A model generated the notes under the pieces. The model was not told where the DNA came from. It made no database searches and was given only the letters and a program-made list of their open reading frames with translations. A DNA stretch of 7,145 nt. Origin: an uncultured Oligoflexia bacterium (GTDB lineage: Bacteria; Bdellovibrionota; Bacteriovoracia; Bacteriovoracales; Bacteriovoracaceae). The stretch's first letter is position 1. Each line of letters starts with the position of its first letter. Below are positions 1 to 6,910 of this stretch, one piece after another. The position numbers and the translations under genes were made by a program. The stretch spans positions 1-7,145 of the forward strand of contig CATLVA010000068.1 in NCBI GenBank assembly GCA_950060715.1, in the 5' to 3' direction.

Positions 1-766
1 CGTCATTTTAGGTACACTAGGAGAAGAAAGAGCGAGACAACTTCTTGGTCAAGTCGTGGAAGTCGGTACTGCAAATACGCTTGAGTCTCTTGAACTAGTT
101 GATACGAGAACTCTAGCTAACTTTTTAATTAATGAACATCCTCAAACGATTGCTCTTATTATTGCTCACCTTACAACAGAGAGAAAAGTTGAGGTTTTAA
201 AGAAGCTTCCAGAAGGACTACAAGCAGAAGTCGTTCTGAGGGTTGCAAACTTAGACTTCGTTTCTCCAGAACTAATCGCACAATTAGATGATGTTCTTAA
301 AACTGAACTGTCTACGCTTGGATCCATTGATACTCAACAACTTGGTGGGGTTGAGCCAATCGCTGACATGCTCAATATGATGGACAAAAACAGCGAGAAA
401 AATGTTATGGCGAGAGTTGAGGAAAAAGATCCTGAACTTGCAGAAGAAATTCGTAAGCTCATGTTTGTTTTCGAAGACCTTGTTTTTGTTGATGATAAAG
501 GTATTCAAGAGCTTCTTAAAGTCGTTGATAACCAAAAACTTACTCTGGCGCTTAAAACTGCTCCTGAAGAAATCAAGTCTAAGCTATTTGGAAATATGTC
601 AAATAGAGCGGCAACGCTTCTACAAGAAGATCTTGAGGCACTTGGACCTACGAAACTTTCTGATGTTGAAAAAGCTCAACAGGAAATTGTTCAACAGGTT
701 AAAGACCTTGAAGGTAAAGGTAAAGCAGTTATTAGTCGCGGTGGTGACGGAGAATCTTTCGTTTAA
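1..766 (+). CDS. fliG: Flagellar motor switch protein FliG, C-terminal three quarters (5' end outside window)
   Basis: FliG is the rotor protein of the C-ring: it binds the MS ring, and its C-terminal domain meets the MotA stator to generate torque and switch direction. The frame is open from base 2 and gives 254 visible residues. By comparison with E. coli FliG (331 residues), about 80 N-terminal residues, mostly the FliF-binding domain, are missing. Visible landmarks are the middle-domain EHPQTIA motif at visible residues 45-51, a GGVEPIADMLN stretch at 115-125 and the MFVF motif at 154-157. The torque-helix charges are retained: K185, R202, E209, D210 and K218 correspond to E. coli K264, R281, D288, D289 and R297, with two conservative swaps. 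The tail (ISRGGDGESFV) ends as FliG proteins usually do. A GTG at 56 is internal, not the start, because FliG-like sequence continues upstream of it. The stop lies 12 bases before fliH. Confidence 0.97.
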   Translation, partial: VILGTLGEERARQLLGQVVEVGTANTLESLELVDTRTLANFLINEHPQTIALIIAHLTTERKVEVLKKLPEGLQAEVVLRVANLDFVSPELIAQLDDVLKTELSTLGSIDTQQLGGVEPIADMLNMMDKNSEKNVMARVEEKDPELAEEIRKLMFVFEDLVFVDDKGIQELLKVVDNQKLTLALKTAPEEIKSKLFGNMSNRAATLLQEDLEALGPTKLSDVEKAQQEIVQQVKDLEGKGKAVISRGGDGESFV

Positions 767-778
767 TAGGGAATTAAT

Positions 779-1591
779 ATGGGCGTAATGAAAAATAATG
801 ACCTCGAAATTCAAGAATTTAGCTTCAGATCTTTGATTCCTGAAGCCCAGTCTGATGGAAAAATCAACGAGTTTGAGTTGAAGTCTTTAAATGAAGCCCA
901 AGCCTTCAAAAATAATATTTCTGAAATTGATATTCGCCAAGAAAGAGAAGCTGCTAGTAAAACTGCATTCAAGATCTTAGACGAGGTCAAAGATCACAGA
1001 GGTTTAACGAGACAAGCTCAAGAAGACTATGAGCAAGCTGTTGCGAGAGCGGTTGAGGCCGAGCTAGGACGACTGCGAGAAGACGCTTATAGAGAAGGTC
1101 TAGAAAAAGGTTTAGAGGAAGGTCGTGCGCAAGCCTATCATGAAGCGCAAAAAGAGCTTGAAGAAAAATTAGAAGAGTTTACTCAACATATAGCCGTGGC
1201 ACAAGAACAAATTAACGATGTTCTAGCCAGCAGTAAAGATGATGCTTATAACATCATTAAAAGTCTCACCAAGTGGATAGTTTTAAAAGAAGTTGATGAA
1301 AAATATTATCTTGCTAGGCTTCTTGAAAAGTTAGTTCATGAAATTAATCAAAAGAATAACTTAGTTCTTCATGTTAACGAATCAGCGTTTGGATATATGC
1401 CTGAGATTATTAAAATCGTTGAGCGTAAAGTGGGACGTCTAACCAACACAAGAGTGGAAGTGGATTTAGATCTTCAAGAAAACGGAATCATCCTAGAGAC
1501 TGAAAATTGTGTGATTGATGGATCTCTACAAGCTCAATTCAAGGCGCTTGATGATCTATTTCGCGTAGTAGGTTTAAATGGCGCAGAATAA
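779..1591 (+). CDS. fliH: Flagellar export ATPase regulator FliH
   Basis: FliH dimerises, binds the ATPase FliI and tethers it to the C-ring and export gate; it acts in the cytoplasm as the peripheral stalk of the flagellar type III export apparatus. The 270-residue product is of usual FliH length. It is Glu/Lys-rich and helical, and carries the family's glycine repeat: A103, G107, G111, G115, A119 and A123 form an unbroken AxxxGxxxGxxxGxxxAxxxA run. The C-terminal domain ends with NGIILETENCVIDGSLQAQF (residues 235-254), the conserved FliI-binding region also seen in V/A-ATPase E subunits. The ATG at 779 has AGGGA at 768-772, six bases upstream. An in-frame ATG nine bases later is less well served. 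The 3' end overlaps fliI by 14 bases in another frame, so the two subunits of the complex are translationally coupled. Confidence 0.95.
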   Translation: MGVMKNNDLEIQEFSFRSLIPEAQSDGKINEFELKSLNEAQAFKNNISEIDIRQEREAASKTAFKILDEVKDHRGLTRQAQEDYEQAVARAVEAELGRLREDAYREGLEKGLEEGRAQAYHEAQKELEEKLEEFTQHIAVAQEQINDVLASSKDDAYNIIKSLTKWIVLKEVDEKYYLARLLEKLVHEINQKNNLVLHVNESAFGYMPEIIKIVERKVGRLTNTRVEVDLDLQENGIILETENCVIDGSLQAQFKALDDLFRVVGLNGAE

Positions 1592-2945
1592 ATTAGACTT
1601 TAGACAAATTCACAAGGATTTTGAGTCTAGAACGCCTTATCAAAATATTGGGAAAATTTCTTCTAGCCAGGGACTCCTTTATGAAGCCACTCTTCCCAGA
1701 GCGGTAATCGGCTGCGGAGTTGAGTTTGTCACTCAAGTGGGAACTCGATCATTTGGCGAAGTTGTAGGAATCGAAGGAGAGCGCTGTAAAGTTATGCCTT
1801 ACGATGATATCGAAGGTATTAACTCTGAAACGAAGATTTATTTAAGAGACCTTACAACCACTATTAAAGTCTCTCATGAAATGCTTGGTCGAGTCGTAGA
1901 TTACTTAGGAAATCCGATTGATGGAAAAGGTCCTATTAAAGGCCAAGCAGAATCTAGATCAATATATGGGCAATTTTTAAATCCGCTGGAGCGTCCAACA
2001 ATCAGGCAACAACTGGATACTGGAATTAATGCTATCAATGCTTTTATTACTGCTGGTAAGGGGCAAAGACTTGCTATTATGGCCGGTTCTGGGGTTGGTA
2101 AGTCAACGCTGATGGGGATGATTGCGCGAAATACTAATGCTGATATTAACGTAATTGCGCTAATTGGAGAAAGGGGAAGAGAGGTTCTTGAATTTATTGA
2201 ATCTGATCTTGGACCTGAAGGATTAAAGCGTTCAGTGATTGTCGTGGCGACTTCAGATACATCAGCATTAGTACGTGCGAAGGCTGCATATACTGCTACC
2301 ACCATCGCAGAATATTTTAGAGATGACAATCAAGATGTAATTTTAATGATGGATTCAGTCACTCGTTTTGCCATGGCCAATAGAGAGATTGGCATGAGTG
2401 CAGGAGAGCCACCAGGACAAAAAGGTTATGGTCCAAGTGTATTTGCTAAGCTTCCAAAGCTTATGGAGCGCGCGGGGACAAAAAAAGATGCAGGCACAAT
2501 CACAGGAATCTATACTGTTCTCGTTGAGGGGGGAGATATGGATGAGCCTATCGCCGATGCTGTAAGGGCCATTGCAGATGGGCATATTGTTTTAAGTCGA
2601 GAATTAGCTTCACGAAATCATTACCCCGCAATTGATGTTTTAGAGTCAGTATCAAGGGTTATGAATAAAGTTGTGACGAGAGAGCATAAAATAGTGTCTT
2701 CTCACCTTCGCGACTTAATGGCGGCTTATAGAGAATCTGAAGACCTCATTAATATTGGTGCCTATGCTCGTGGAACCAACCCAAAAGTAGATAAATCTAT
2801 CATTATCTATGATGATATTATTGAATTACTGAGGCAACAAGAAGGCGAGTCACAGGGAATTGACGAGGTCTATGACCGCTTAGTTGATATCGCTAGAAAA
2901 GGTGAGACTGCTGCTGATCCTGGCTATTTCCAACAAGGTGAATAA
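1578..2945 (+). CDS. fliI: Flagellum-specific export ATPase FliI
   Basis: FliI is the hexameric ATPase of the flagellar type III export apparatus; it resembles the F1 beta subunit and helps load and unfold rod, hook and filament substrates. At 455 residues it is the normal length. The Walker A loop is AGSGVGKST at residues 169-177, with K175 and S176 in place. GERGREVLEF at 197-206 carries the probable catalytic glutamate E198 (Salmonella E211). The Walker B strand DVILMMDS at 253-260 ends in D259, and the VSRVM segment at 358-362 carries the likely arginine finger R360. GEPPGQKGYGPSVFA (276-290) is typical of the FliI/type III ATPase branch. No key residue is missing. The start ATG lies inside the end of fliH, preceded by AGG at 1570-1572. 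The stop overlaps the fliJ start in TAATG. Confidence in function is very high from motifs and neighbours. Confidence 0.98.
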   Translation: MAQNKLDFRQIHKDFESRTPYQNIGKISSSQGLLYEATLPRAVIGCGVEFVTQVGTRSFGEVVGIEGERCKVMPYDDIEGINSETKIYLRDLTTTIKVSHEMLGRVVDYLGNPIDGKGPIKGQAESRSIYGQFLNPLERPTIRQQLDTGINAINAFITAGKGQRLAIMAGSGVGKSTLMGMIARNTNADINVIALIGERGREVLEFIESDLGPEGLKRSVIVVATSDTSALVRAKAAYTATTIAEYFRDDNQDVILMMDSVTRFAMANREIGMSAGEPPGQKGYGPSVFAKLPKLMERAGTKKDAGTITGIYTVLVEGGDMDEPIADAVRAIADGHIVLSRELASRNHYPAIDVLESVSRVMNKVVTREHKIVSSHLRDLMAAYRESEDLINIGAYARGTNPKVDKSIIIYDDIIELLRQQEGESQGIDEVYDRLVDIARKGETAADPGYFQQGE

Positions 2946-3400
2946 TGAAAAAAGGTTTTCAATTTAAATTAGAAGCTGTTCTTAAAATGCGTAAGCTTGC
3001 TGAAGATCAGGTGAAAATGCAAATAGGAAGAGTGAACGTAAAGATAAACGAATTACGAACTCAGGTAGCTGAGCATAATGCAGGTATTGACCAGGCTTAT
3101 GAAGCTCAAGAAGCTGAGCTGGCACGTGGGCTTGATGGTCAGGAGTTAAGGTTTCACCCTTATTTTGTTGAAGGTAAAAGAGCGCATATTGGTTATTTAG
3201 AATCACAAATTAAGATGTTTGAGTCGGAAGTTGAAAGGCTTTATTTAGAACTCAACCGTAAACGTGCTGATGTAAAAGTTATCGAAAAATTAAAAGAAAA
3301 AGAGCACAAGGAATATAAAAAGAATTTAGAGAAGAAAAGGGCAGAGCAGCTTGAAGAAAGTGTTTTAAGTTGGTTTGATCGAAAGCAAAGGGAAGCATAA
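2945..3400 (+). CDS. fliJ: Flagellar FliJ protein (export chaperone / ATPase central stalk)
   Basis: FliJ is a small antiparallel coiled coil that inserts into the FliI ring like the gamma subunit of F1, contacts the FlhA export gate and escorts export chaperones. The 151-residue product (E. coli about 147) has the family's characteristic beginning, FQFKLEAVLKMRKLAEDQ at residues 5-22. Two long charged helices with few prolines follow, ending in a Lys/Glu-rich stretch (about 115-140). There is no signal peptide or membrane segment. Sequence conservation in this family is weak, so identity rests on the N-terminal pattern, coiled-coil character, size and position directly after fliI. Its ATG shares one base with the fliI stop (TAATG), with AAGGTG at 2935-2940 as ribosome binding site. 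This implies coupled synthesis with the ATPase. Confidence 0.93.
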   Translation: MKKGFQFKLEAVLKMRKLAEDQVKMQIGRVNVKINELRTQVAEHNAGIDQAYEAQEAELARGLDGQELRFHPYFVEGKRAHIGYLESQIKMFESEVERLYLELNRKRADVKVIEKLKEKEHKEYKKNLEKKRAEQLEESVLSWFDRKQREA

Positions 3401-3402
3401 TC

Positions 3403-3936
3403 GTGAAAAAAATTATAGCTGTTTTATTCATGCTTTTAGTGTTTTTAGGAGCGAAGAGCGAAGATAAAAAGACTTTTACCAAAGAAGAATTTGATAAAAA
3501 AGTAGAAGCTGAAGTGAATAGACAGGTTGATCTAATTAAGAAAAAATCTATTTCGAGTCTATCAAAGGAGCTCTTGGCCAAAGAGCGTGACTTAAAAGAT
3601 AAAGAAGAAATTTTAAAAAATAGAGAAGAACAGATAGCTTTAGGAGAGCAGTCTCTTCTTAAAAAAATTGAAGAATTTGATAAAACCAAAGAAAAGATTA
3701 TTGGTTGCGTGGATGAAAATAAAAGAAATGAGCAAATGCGAATAAAGCAATTGGTAGATGTGATTTCTAATATGAAGCCAGCAAAAGCCGCAGACCTATT
3801 GTCAGTGCAGGAATCTAGTATTTCCGTGAAATTAATCGAGAAGATTCCTCCACAAAAGGCATCTAAGATCTTTAATCTTATGGATAAGGAAGTTTCTGCC
3901 CGGCTTCAAAAACAATACTTAAATATGCAAAAATAA
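3403..3936 (+). CDS. motE: MotE/YlxF-like coiled-coil protein with N-terminal signal or anchor
   Basis: The gene between fliJ and fliK in this operon type usually encodes a MotE/YlxF-like protein (COG3334). In Sinorhizobium, MotE is a periplasmic chaperone for the motility protein MotC; in most other bacteria the role is not settled. The 177-residue product starts with MKK and a hydrophobic run (residues 4-16, IIAVLFMLLVFLG). This can be a Sec signal, perhaps cut after A17, or an uncleaved anchor. There is no lipobox cysteine. A Lys/Glu-rich coiled coil covers about 25-118. The last 60 residues (VISNMKPAKAADLLS from 120, IPPQKASKIFNLMD at 148-161) resemble the MgtE N-terminal-like repeat found in this family. 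The only cysteine is C102. Translation starts at GTG (3403), two bases after the fliJ stop, with AAAGGGAAG at 3387-3395. The symbol is family-level; a stator chaperone role is inferred. Confidence 0.8.
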   Translation: MKKIIAVLFMLLVFLGAKSEDKKTFTKEEFDKKVEAEVNRQVDLIKKKSISSLSKELLAKERDLKDKEEILKNREEQIALGEQSLLKKIEEFDKTKEKIIGCVDENKRNEQMRIKQLVDVISNMKPAKAADLLSVQESSISVKLIEKIPPQKASKIFNLMDKEVSARLQKQYLNMQK

Positions 3937-3941
3937 GATAC

Positions 3942-3962
3942 TGAAGTATAAGGAGTACTTTA
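3942..3962 (+). promoter_or_regulatory. fliK ribosome binding site displayed in a hairpin loop
   Basis: The 28-base gap between the motE-like gene and fliK holds AAGGAG at 3950-3955, nine bases before the TTG start at 3965. The bases on either side are complementary: TGAAGTA (3942-3948) pairs with TACTTTA (3956-3962), seven pairs including one G-U, leaving a seven-base loop TAAGGAG (3949-3955) that contains the whole Shine-Dalgarno. The pairing is directly visible. That it folds in the mRNA or controls fliK translation is inference. The stem is mostly A-U and would be weak. Confidence 0.5.
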
Positions 3963-3964
3963 AT

Positions 3965-5449
3965 TTGAACATACTTAACACTGCACATTCAAAAGCTCTA
4001 GCATCGAAGAAGACCCAAACAGGTCTTGCTGATGTACTAGGTGGGTCTGCTAAAGATCCAAAAGCTATTGCTGCACTTAAGGCAAATCCAAAGTACAAAA
4101 ATATTAATTTTGATCACGTTTTAAATGCTGCTGAAAAAGGGCATGATCCAAAAGCGATGGCCGACTTACTTGTAAAAGAAAAAGCAAGCGCTTCTCAGGT
4201 TGAATCAAAGTTAATGCCTAATCAGTTAAATAAAGAAGCTCCTGCTAAAGAGCTTAAATTAACATCATCTGCTAAAAAGCCTATTGCAAATAATATTCAG
4301 AATATGGTCAAGCCTAAAACTGATAATATCAATAGTATCATTGGTCAAAAGCCTCAGGCCATAAAGGCTCAGATGCATCAGCCAGAAGTGGCTAAGCCTG
4401 AAGTAGGGCAGACTGGACATAAGTCGATTTTTCCTAAACAAATAAATATGGCTTCTCAAGTAGCCAAGACTCAAGGAACTCCAATTCAGTCAATGAATCA
4501 AATGGCTGCAAAGACAGAAGCTCCTGTTGAAAAGAAATCAATTTTTACGACTCCAAGAGTTTTAGATATTCAGAAGTCATCTAAATATGCAAAGCCAGCG
4601 ACAAATTCATCTTTGAATAATATCAATCAGGCAGCAATAATGGGTTCTCCTGTGGTTATGAATGCCAACGCAAAGGTGGCAGTAGCAAACCCAAGAATGC
4701 AGTCAAACGACTTAGTTTCTCTTCAAGAGATGAAGGTCAGAAAATCTGCTGGTGGGTATAAGTCTAGCTCACAATCGATGATTAAAAATCAAAGTTCAGA
4801 AATCAACCCTATGATGGCACCAAAGGTCGCCGGAAATAATGAGAAGAGTGAGAATAAGTCTGAGGCAATGGATTTAGGTTCTCAAATGGAGATGAACTCT
4901 CAACGTTTCTCTCAAAATGGATTGAACCCTCAACAAATGAATCAAAATTCAAATCTTTCACAAGCAGGAAAGGTTTTTAATATGAGTCAAATGCAAAACG
5001 CTGGCGATACTGAGAAAGTAATTGGTCAGATCCAAGACTACGTGGTGCAAGCTCAAGCAAATAATCAATCAGAAGTTTCTATGAGTTTTGAGCATAAAGA
5101 ATTAGGTCAAGTAGACCTTTTAGTTCAAAAACTTGATCCAAAGGCAGAGCAATTAAATATCCAAATTGCGACTAGAGGAGCGGAAGCTGCAGAATTTTTT
5201 AAAGCTCATCAAAGCGAGCTTTTAGGTAACCTAAATAGAGCAGGTATTCAAGTCGCAGACTTTAAACTTGAATCAGCTGCATCTTCAAATAATTCACAAC
5301 AAGATTTTTCTCAAGACAATATGAATAAGGGAGATCAACAATTTGCTGATCGTGGACAGAGACAATCTGAACAAGGGCAAAGAGATGCTGATCAACAAAG
5401 AAGAGAAAAACTTTGGAATCAATTTTACGGGAATAAGGAAGCAGCTTAA
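3965..5449 (+). CDS. fliK: Flagellar hook-length control protein FliK
   Basis: FliK is exported during hook assembly, measures hook length and switches the export gate from hook to filament substrates. The 494-residue product has the expected layout. The N-terminal region (about 20-85) contains two related segments, DPKAIAALKANPK at 31-43 and DPKAMADLLVKEK at 61-73. A long linker (about 90-345) is rich in Gln, Asn, Met, Ser and Lys, fits an extended ruler, and contains KSIF twice (153-156 and 191-194). The C-terminal hook domain (PF02120 type, about 350-437) includes HKELGQVDLLVQKL at 377-390 and LLGNLNRAGIQVADFKLE at 419-436. A polar Arg/Gln tail follows. There is no cysteine and very little Trp. 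The TTG start at 3965 is chosen because AAGGAG sits at 3950-3955 and no in-frame ATG occurs before residue 65. The stop overlaps the flgD start by one base. Confidence 0.92.
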   Translation: MNILNTAHSKALASKKTQTGLADVLGGSAKDPKAIAALKANPKYKNINFDHVLNAAEKGHDPKAMADLLVKEKASASQVESKLMPNQLNKEAPAKELKLTSSAKKPIANNIQNMVKPKTDNINSIIGQKPQAIKAQMHQPEVAKPEVGQTGHKSIFPKQINMASQVAKTQGTPIQSMNQMAAKTEAPVEKKSIFTTPRVLDIQKSSKYAKPATNSSLNNINQAAIMGSPVVMNANAKVAVANPRMQSNDLVSLQEMKVRKSAGGYKSSSQSMIKNQSSEINPMMAPKVAGNNEKSENKSEAMDLGSQMEMNSQRFSQNGLNPQQMNQNSNLSQAGKVFNMSQMQNAGDTEKVIGQIQDYVVQAQANNQSEVSMSFEHKELGQVDLLVQKLDPKAEQLNIQIATRGAEAAEFFKAHQSELLGNLNRAGIQVADFKLESAASSNNSQQDFSQDNMNKGDQQFADRGQRQSEQGQRDADQQRREKLWNQFYGNKEAA

Positions 5450-6489
5450 TGCCGCAAATCGGAAAGCCATATAATCCACAAGAAAATGCTAGAAGGCAGC
5501 AATTTCGTAATGTGGGTATAGCAGCTGCACCAAGCAGAGGTCCATCTCAGACCAACCGTGAAATCGCAGATCGCGAAAGAGAAAGATTATTAAACAAAGT
5601 AACTGGATATAAGCCTAAAAACGACTTAGTCGTAGATGGTAAGCAGCATAATAAATTAGGGAAAGATGAATTTCTTAAACTTCTCTCTGCTCAGTTAAAA
5701 AATCAAGATCCACTTGATCCGATGAAACAAGACAAAATGGCAGCGGAACTTGCACAGTTTTCTCAATTAGAGCAATTAACAAACTTAAATAAAAAATTCG
5801 ACCAATTCGGACGCAATGATGCAGTTGAAGATAAATTCTATGGAGCAAGCTTTCTTGGTAAAGAAGTTGTAACTACAGGATCAACTTTAAAGCATGCAGG
5901 ACCTGGAACTCAGTCGGATGTATTATTTGCACTTCCTAAACCAGCTTCGAAAGTTTTAGTGAGAATTTTTGATTCTAACAACAATATGGTTGGGGAAGTT
6001 TGGAAAGAAAATATTGGTAGAGGAAACCAGACTTTTACTTGGGACGGATACCAAATGGATCAGTCTGAAGCAACTGCCGGGGATTATAAAACACAAGTTT
6101 TTGCTTGGGATGAATTTTCAGAACCTATGGAAGTAAAAACTAAAAACACAGGTGTAGTTGAATCTGTATTTTTTGAAAATGGTGAAACGGTTTTACAAGT
6201 TGATGGTAAAAAAGTTTTTCTTAGAGATGTTGATAGCTTTCATGTTCCAGGATCAAGAGGAGCACCAGAAGTTAACAACCAAGAAGCGCTGAAACAAGCT
6301 CTCAGACCTAAGGGACCAACTTTAGATCAAGTAACTCCTAAAGGGCAAGAGCTACAGGCAAATAATGCACCGACAAATTTACCTATTGCCAGCAATAAAC
6401 AAGCTAAAGTAAACTTAAATAGAAATGAAAAGTTTAAAGCTTATGAAAGTGAGCCGACAACTGGAATAACAAGCGTGTACGACGAGTAA
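5449..6489 (+). CDS. flgD: Hook-capping protein FlgD with N- and C-terminal extensions
   Basis: FlgD forms the temporary cap under which hook subunits FlgE polymerise. The 346-residue product is much longer than E. coli FlgD (231). The FlgD signature begins at residue 70 (GKDEFLKLLSAQLKNQDPLD, 71-90) and runs through LAQFSQLEQLTNLNKKFDQF (101-120). A split tudor-like part follows (LGKEVVTTGSTL, 136-147, and NTGVVESVFFENGETVLQVDG, 233-253). It surrounds the FlgD Ig/FnIII-like domain (about 157-221, with NQTFTWDGYQMD at 193-204). Outside the core are a polar, Arg-rich N-terminal segment (1-68) and a polar C-terminal tail (about 265-346), both probably disordered. The ATG at 5449 is supported by AAGGAA at 5435-5440 and the TAATG overlap with fliK, so the long N-terminus is not a start error. 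The extension function is unknown. Confidence 0.93.
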   Translation: MPQIGKPYNPQENARRQQFRNVGIAAAPSRGPSQTNREIADRERERLLNKVTGYKPKNDLVVDGKQHNKLGKDEFLKLLSAQLKNQDPLDPMKQDKMAAELAQFSQLEQLTNLNKKFDQFGRNDAVEDKFYGASFLGKEVVTTGSTLKHAGPGTQSDVLFALPKPASKVLVRIFDSNNNMVGEVWKENIGRGNQTFTWDGYQMDQSEATAGDYKTQVFAWDEFSEPMEVKTKNTGVVESVFFENGETVLQVDGKKVFLRDVDSFHVPGSRGAPEVNNQEALKQALRPKGPTLDQVTPKGQELQANNAPTNLPIASNKQAKVNLNRNEKFKAYESEPTTGITSVYDE

Positions 6490-6497
6490 GGTAGAGG
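6488..6497 (+). promoter_or_regulatory. Ribosome binding site fixing the TTG start of the flgX-like gene
   Basis: Two purine runs lie between the flgD stop and the TTG at 6500: AAGG at 6488-6491 (eight bases upstream, overlapping the flgD TAA) and AGAGG at 6493-6497 (only two bases upstream). The first has the better spacing. No ATG or GTG occurs in this frame before the conserved domain, so TTG is the most reasonable start. Confidence 0.6.
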
Positions 6498-6499
6498 AA

Positions 6500-6910
6500 T
6501 TGAGCAAAGCGATTAACAACATTCTTATTCCTAATGTTACCAAAACACCTCAACACAAAAAGGTGGACGCAGAAAACCGTCTACCAAAGCAAGGTCAAGA
6601 GTCAGAATTTTCCAAACTACTTGGAAATTTAGATGAGGCAAAACCATTACATGGTGGGATTAATTTAAGTTCTCACGCAGTAAAAAGATTGGCCGAGCGT
6701 AAAATTGATTTTAACGGAGACGAATATACAAAAGTGAAGAATGCAGTTGATAGGTTGAAAGCTAAAGGAAGCCAAAACTCATTAGTTGTATCTGATAAAG
6801 CCGCGTATATCGTTGATGTTCAAAATAACAAAGTAATAACTGCTGTCGATAAGGAGAGCATGACAGAGAATGTATTTACTAAAATAGATTCTACTGTATT
6901 CGTAAATTAA
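6500..6910 (+). CDS. Small flagellar-operon protein, TIGR02530-type (uncharacterised)
   Basis: The product (136 residues) matches, from memory, the small 'flagellar operon protein' family TIGR02530 that sits between flgD and flgE in many bacteria and has no settled biochemical role. Family features visible are INLSSHAVKRLAERKI (54-69), KGSQNSLVVSDKAAYIVDV (89-107), NKVITAVDKESM (110-121) and the C-terminal NVFTKIDSTVFVN (124-136). The first 50 residues are polar and poorly conserved in appearance. There is no signal peptide, membrane segment or cysteine, so the protein is either cytoplasmic or exported through the flagellar gate. Translation is inferred to start at TTG (6500), 10 bases after the flgD stop. 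Position between hook cap and hook subunit suggests a part in hook assembly or its regulation, but that is guilt by association. Confidence 0.82.
   Translation: MSKAINNILIPNVTKTPQHKKVDAENRLPKQGQESEFSKLLGNLDEAKPLHGGINLSSHAVKRLAERKIDFNGDEYTKVKNAVDRLKAKGSQNSLVVSDKAAYIVDVQNNKVITAVDKESMTENVFTKIDSTVFVN

Noticed and set aside
402..788. Open frame of 128 codons inside fliG, extending to the fliH start
   Set aside because: It lies in another frame of a clear fliG; the product is Leu/Lys/Phe-rich without recognisable motifs, as expected for a shadow of AT-rich coding DNA.
1901..2329. Minus-strand open frame of 142 codons inside fliI
   Set aside because: It is fully antisense to the conserved ATPase core and has no plausible ribosome binding site or neighbour; its openness follows from fliI codon use.
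3279..3689. Minus-strand open frame across the fliJ/motE-like junction
   Set aside because: Ser/Phe/Leu-rich product typical of the reverse strand of Lys/Glu-rich coiled-coil genes; no independent support.
4265..5300. Tandem DNA repeats in the fliK linker
   Set aside because: The Gln/Asn/Met/Lys-rich composition looks repetitive, but no regular DNA repeat unit was seen; the short KSIF and DPKA recurrences are protein-level only.
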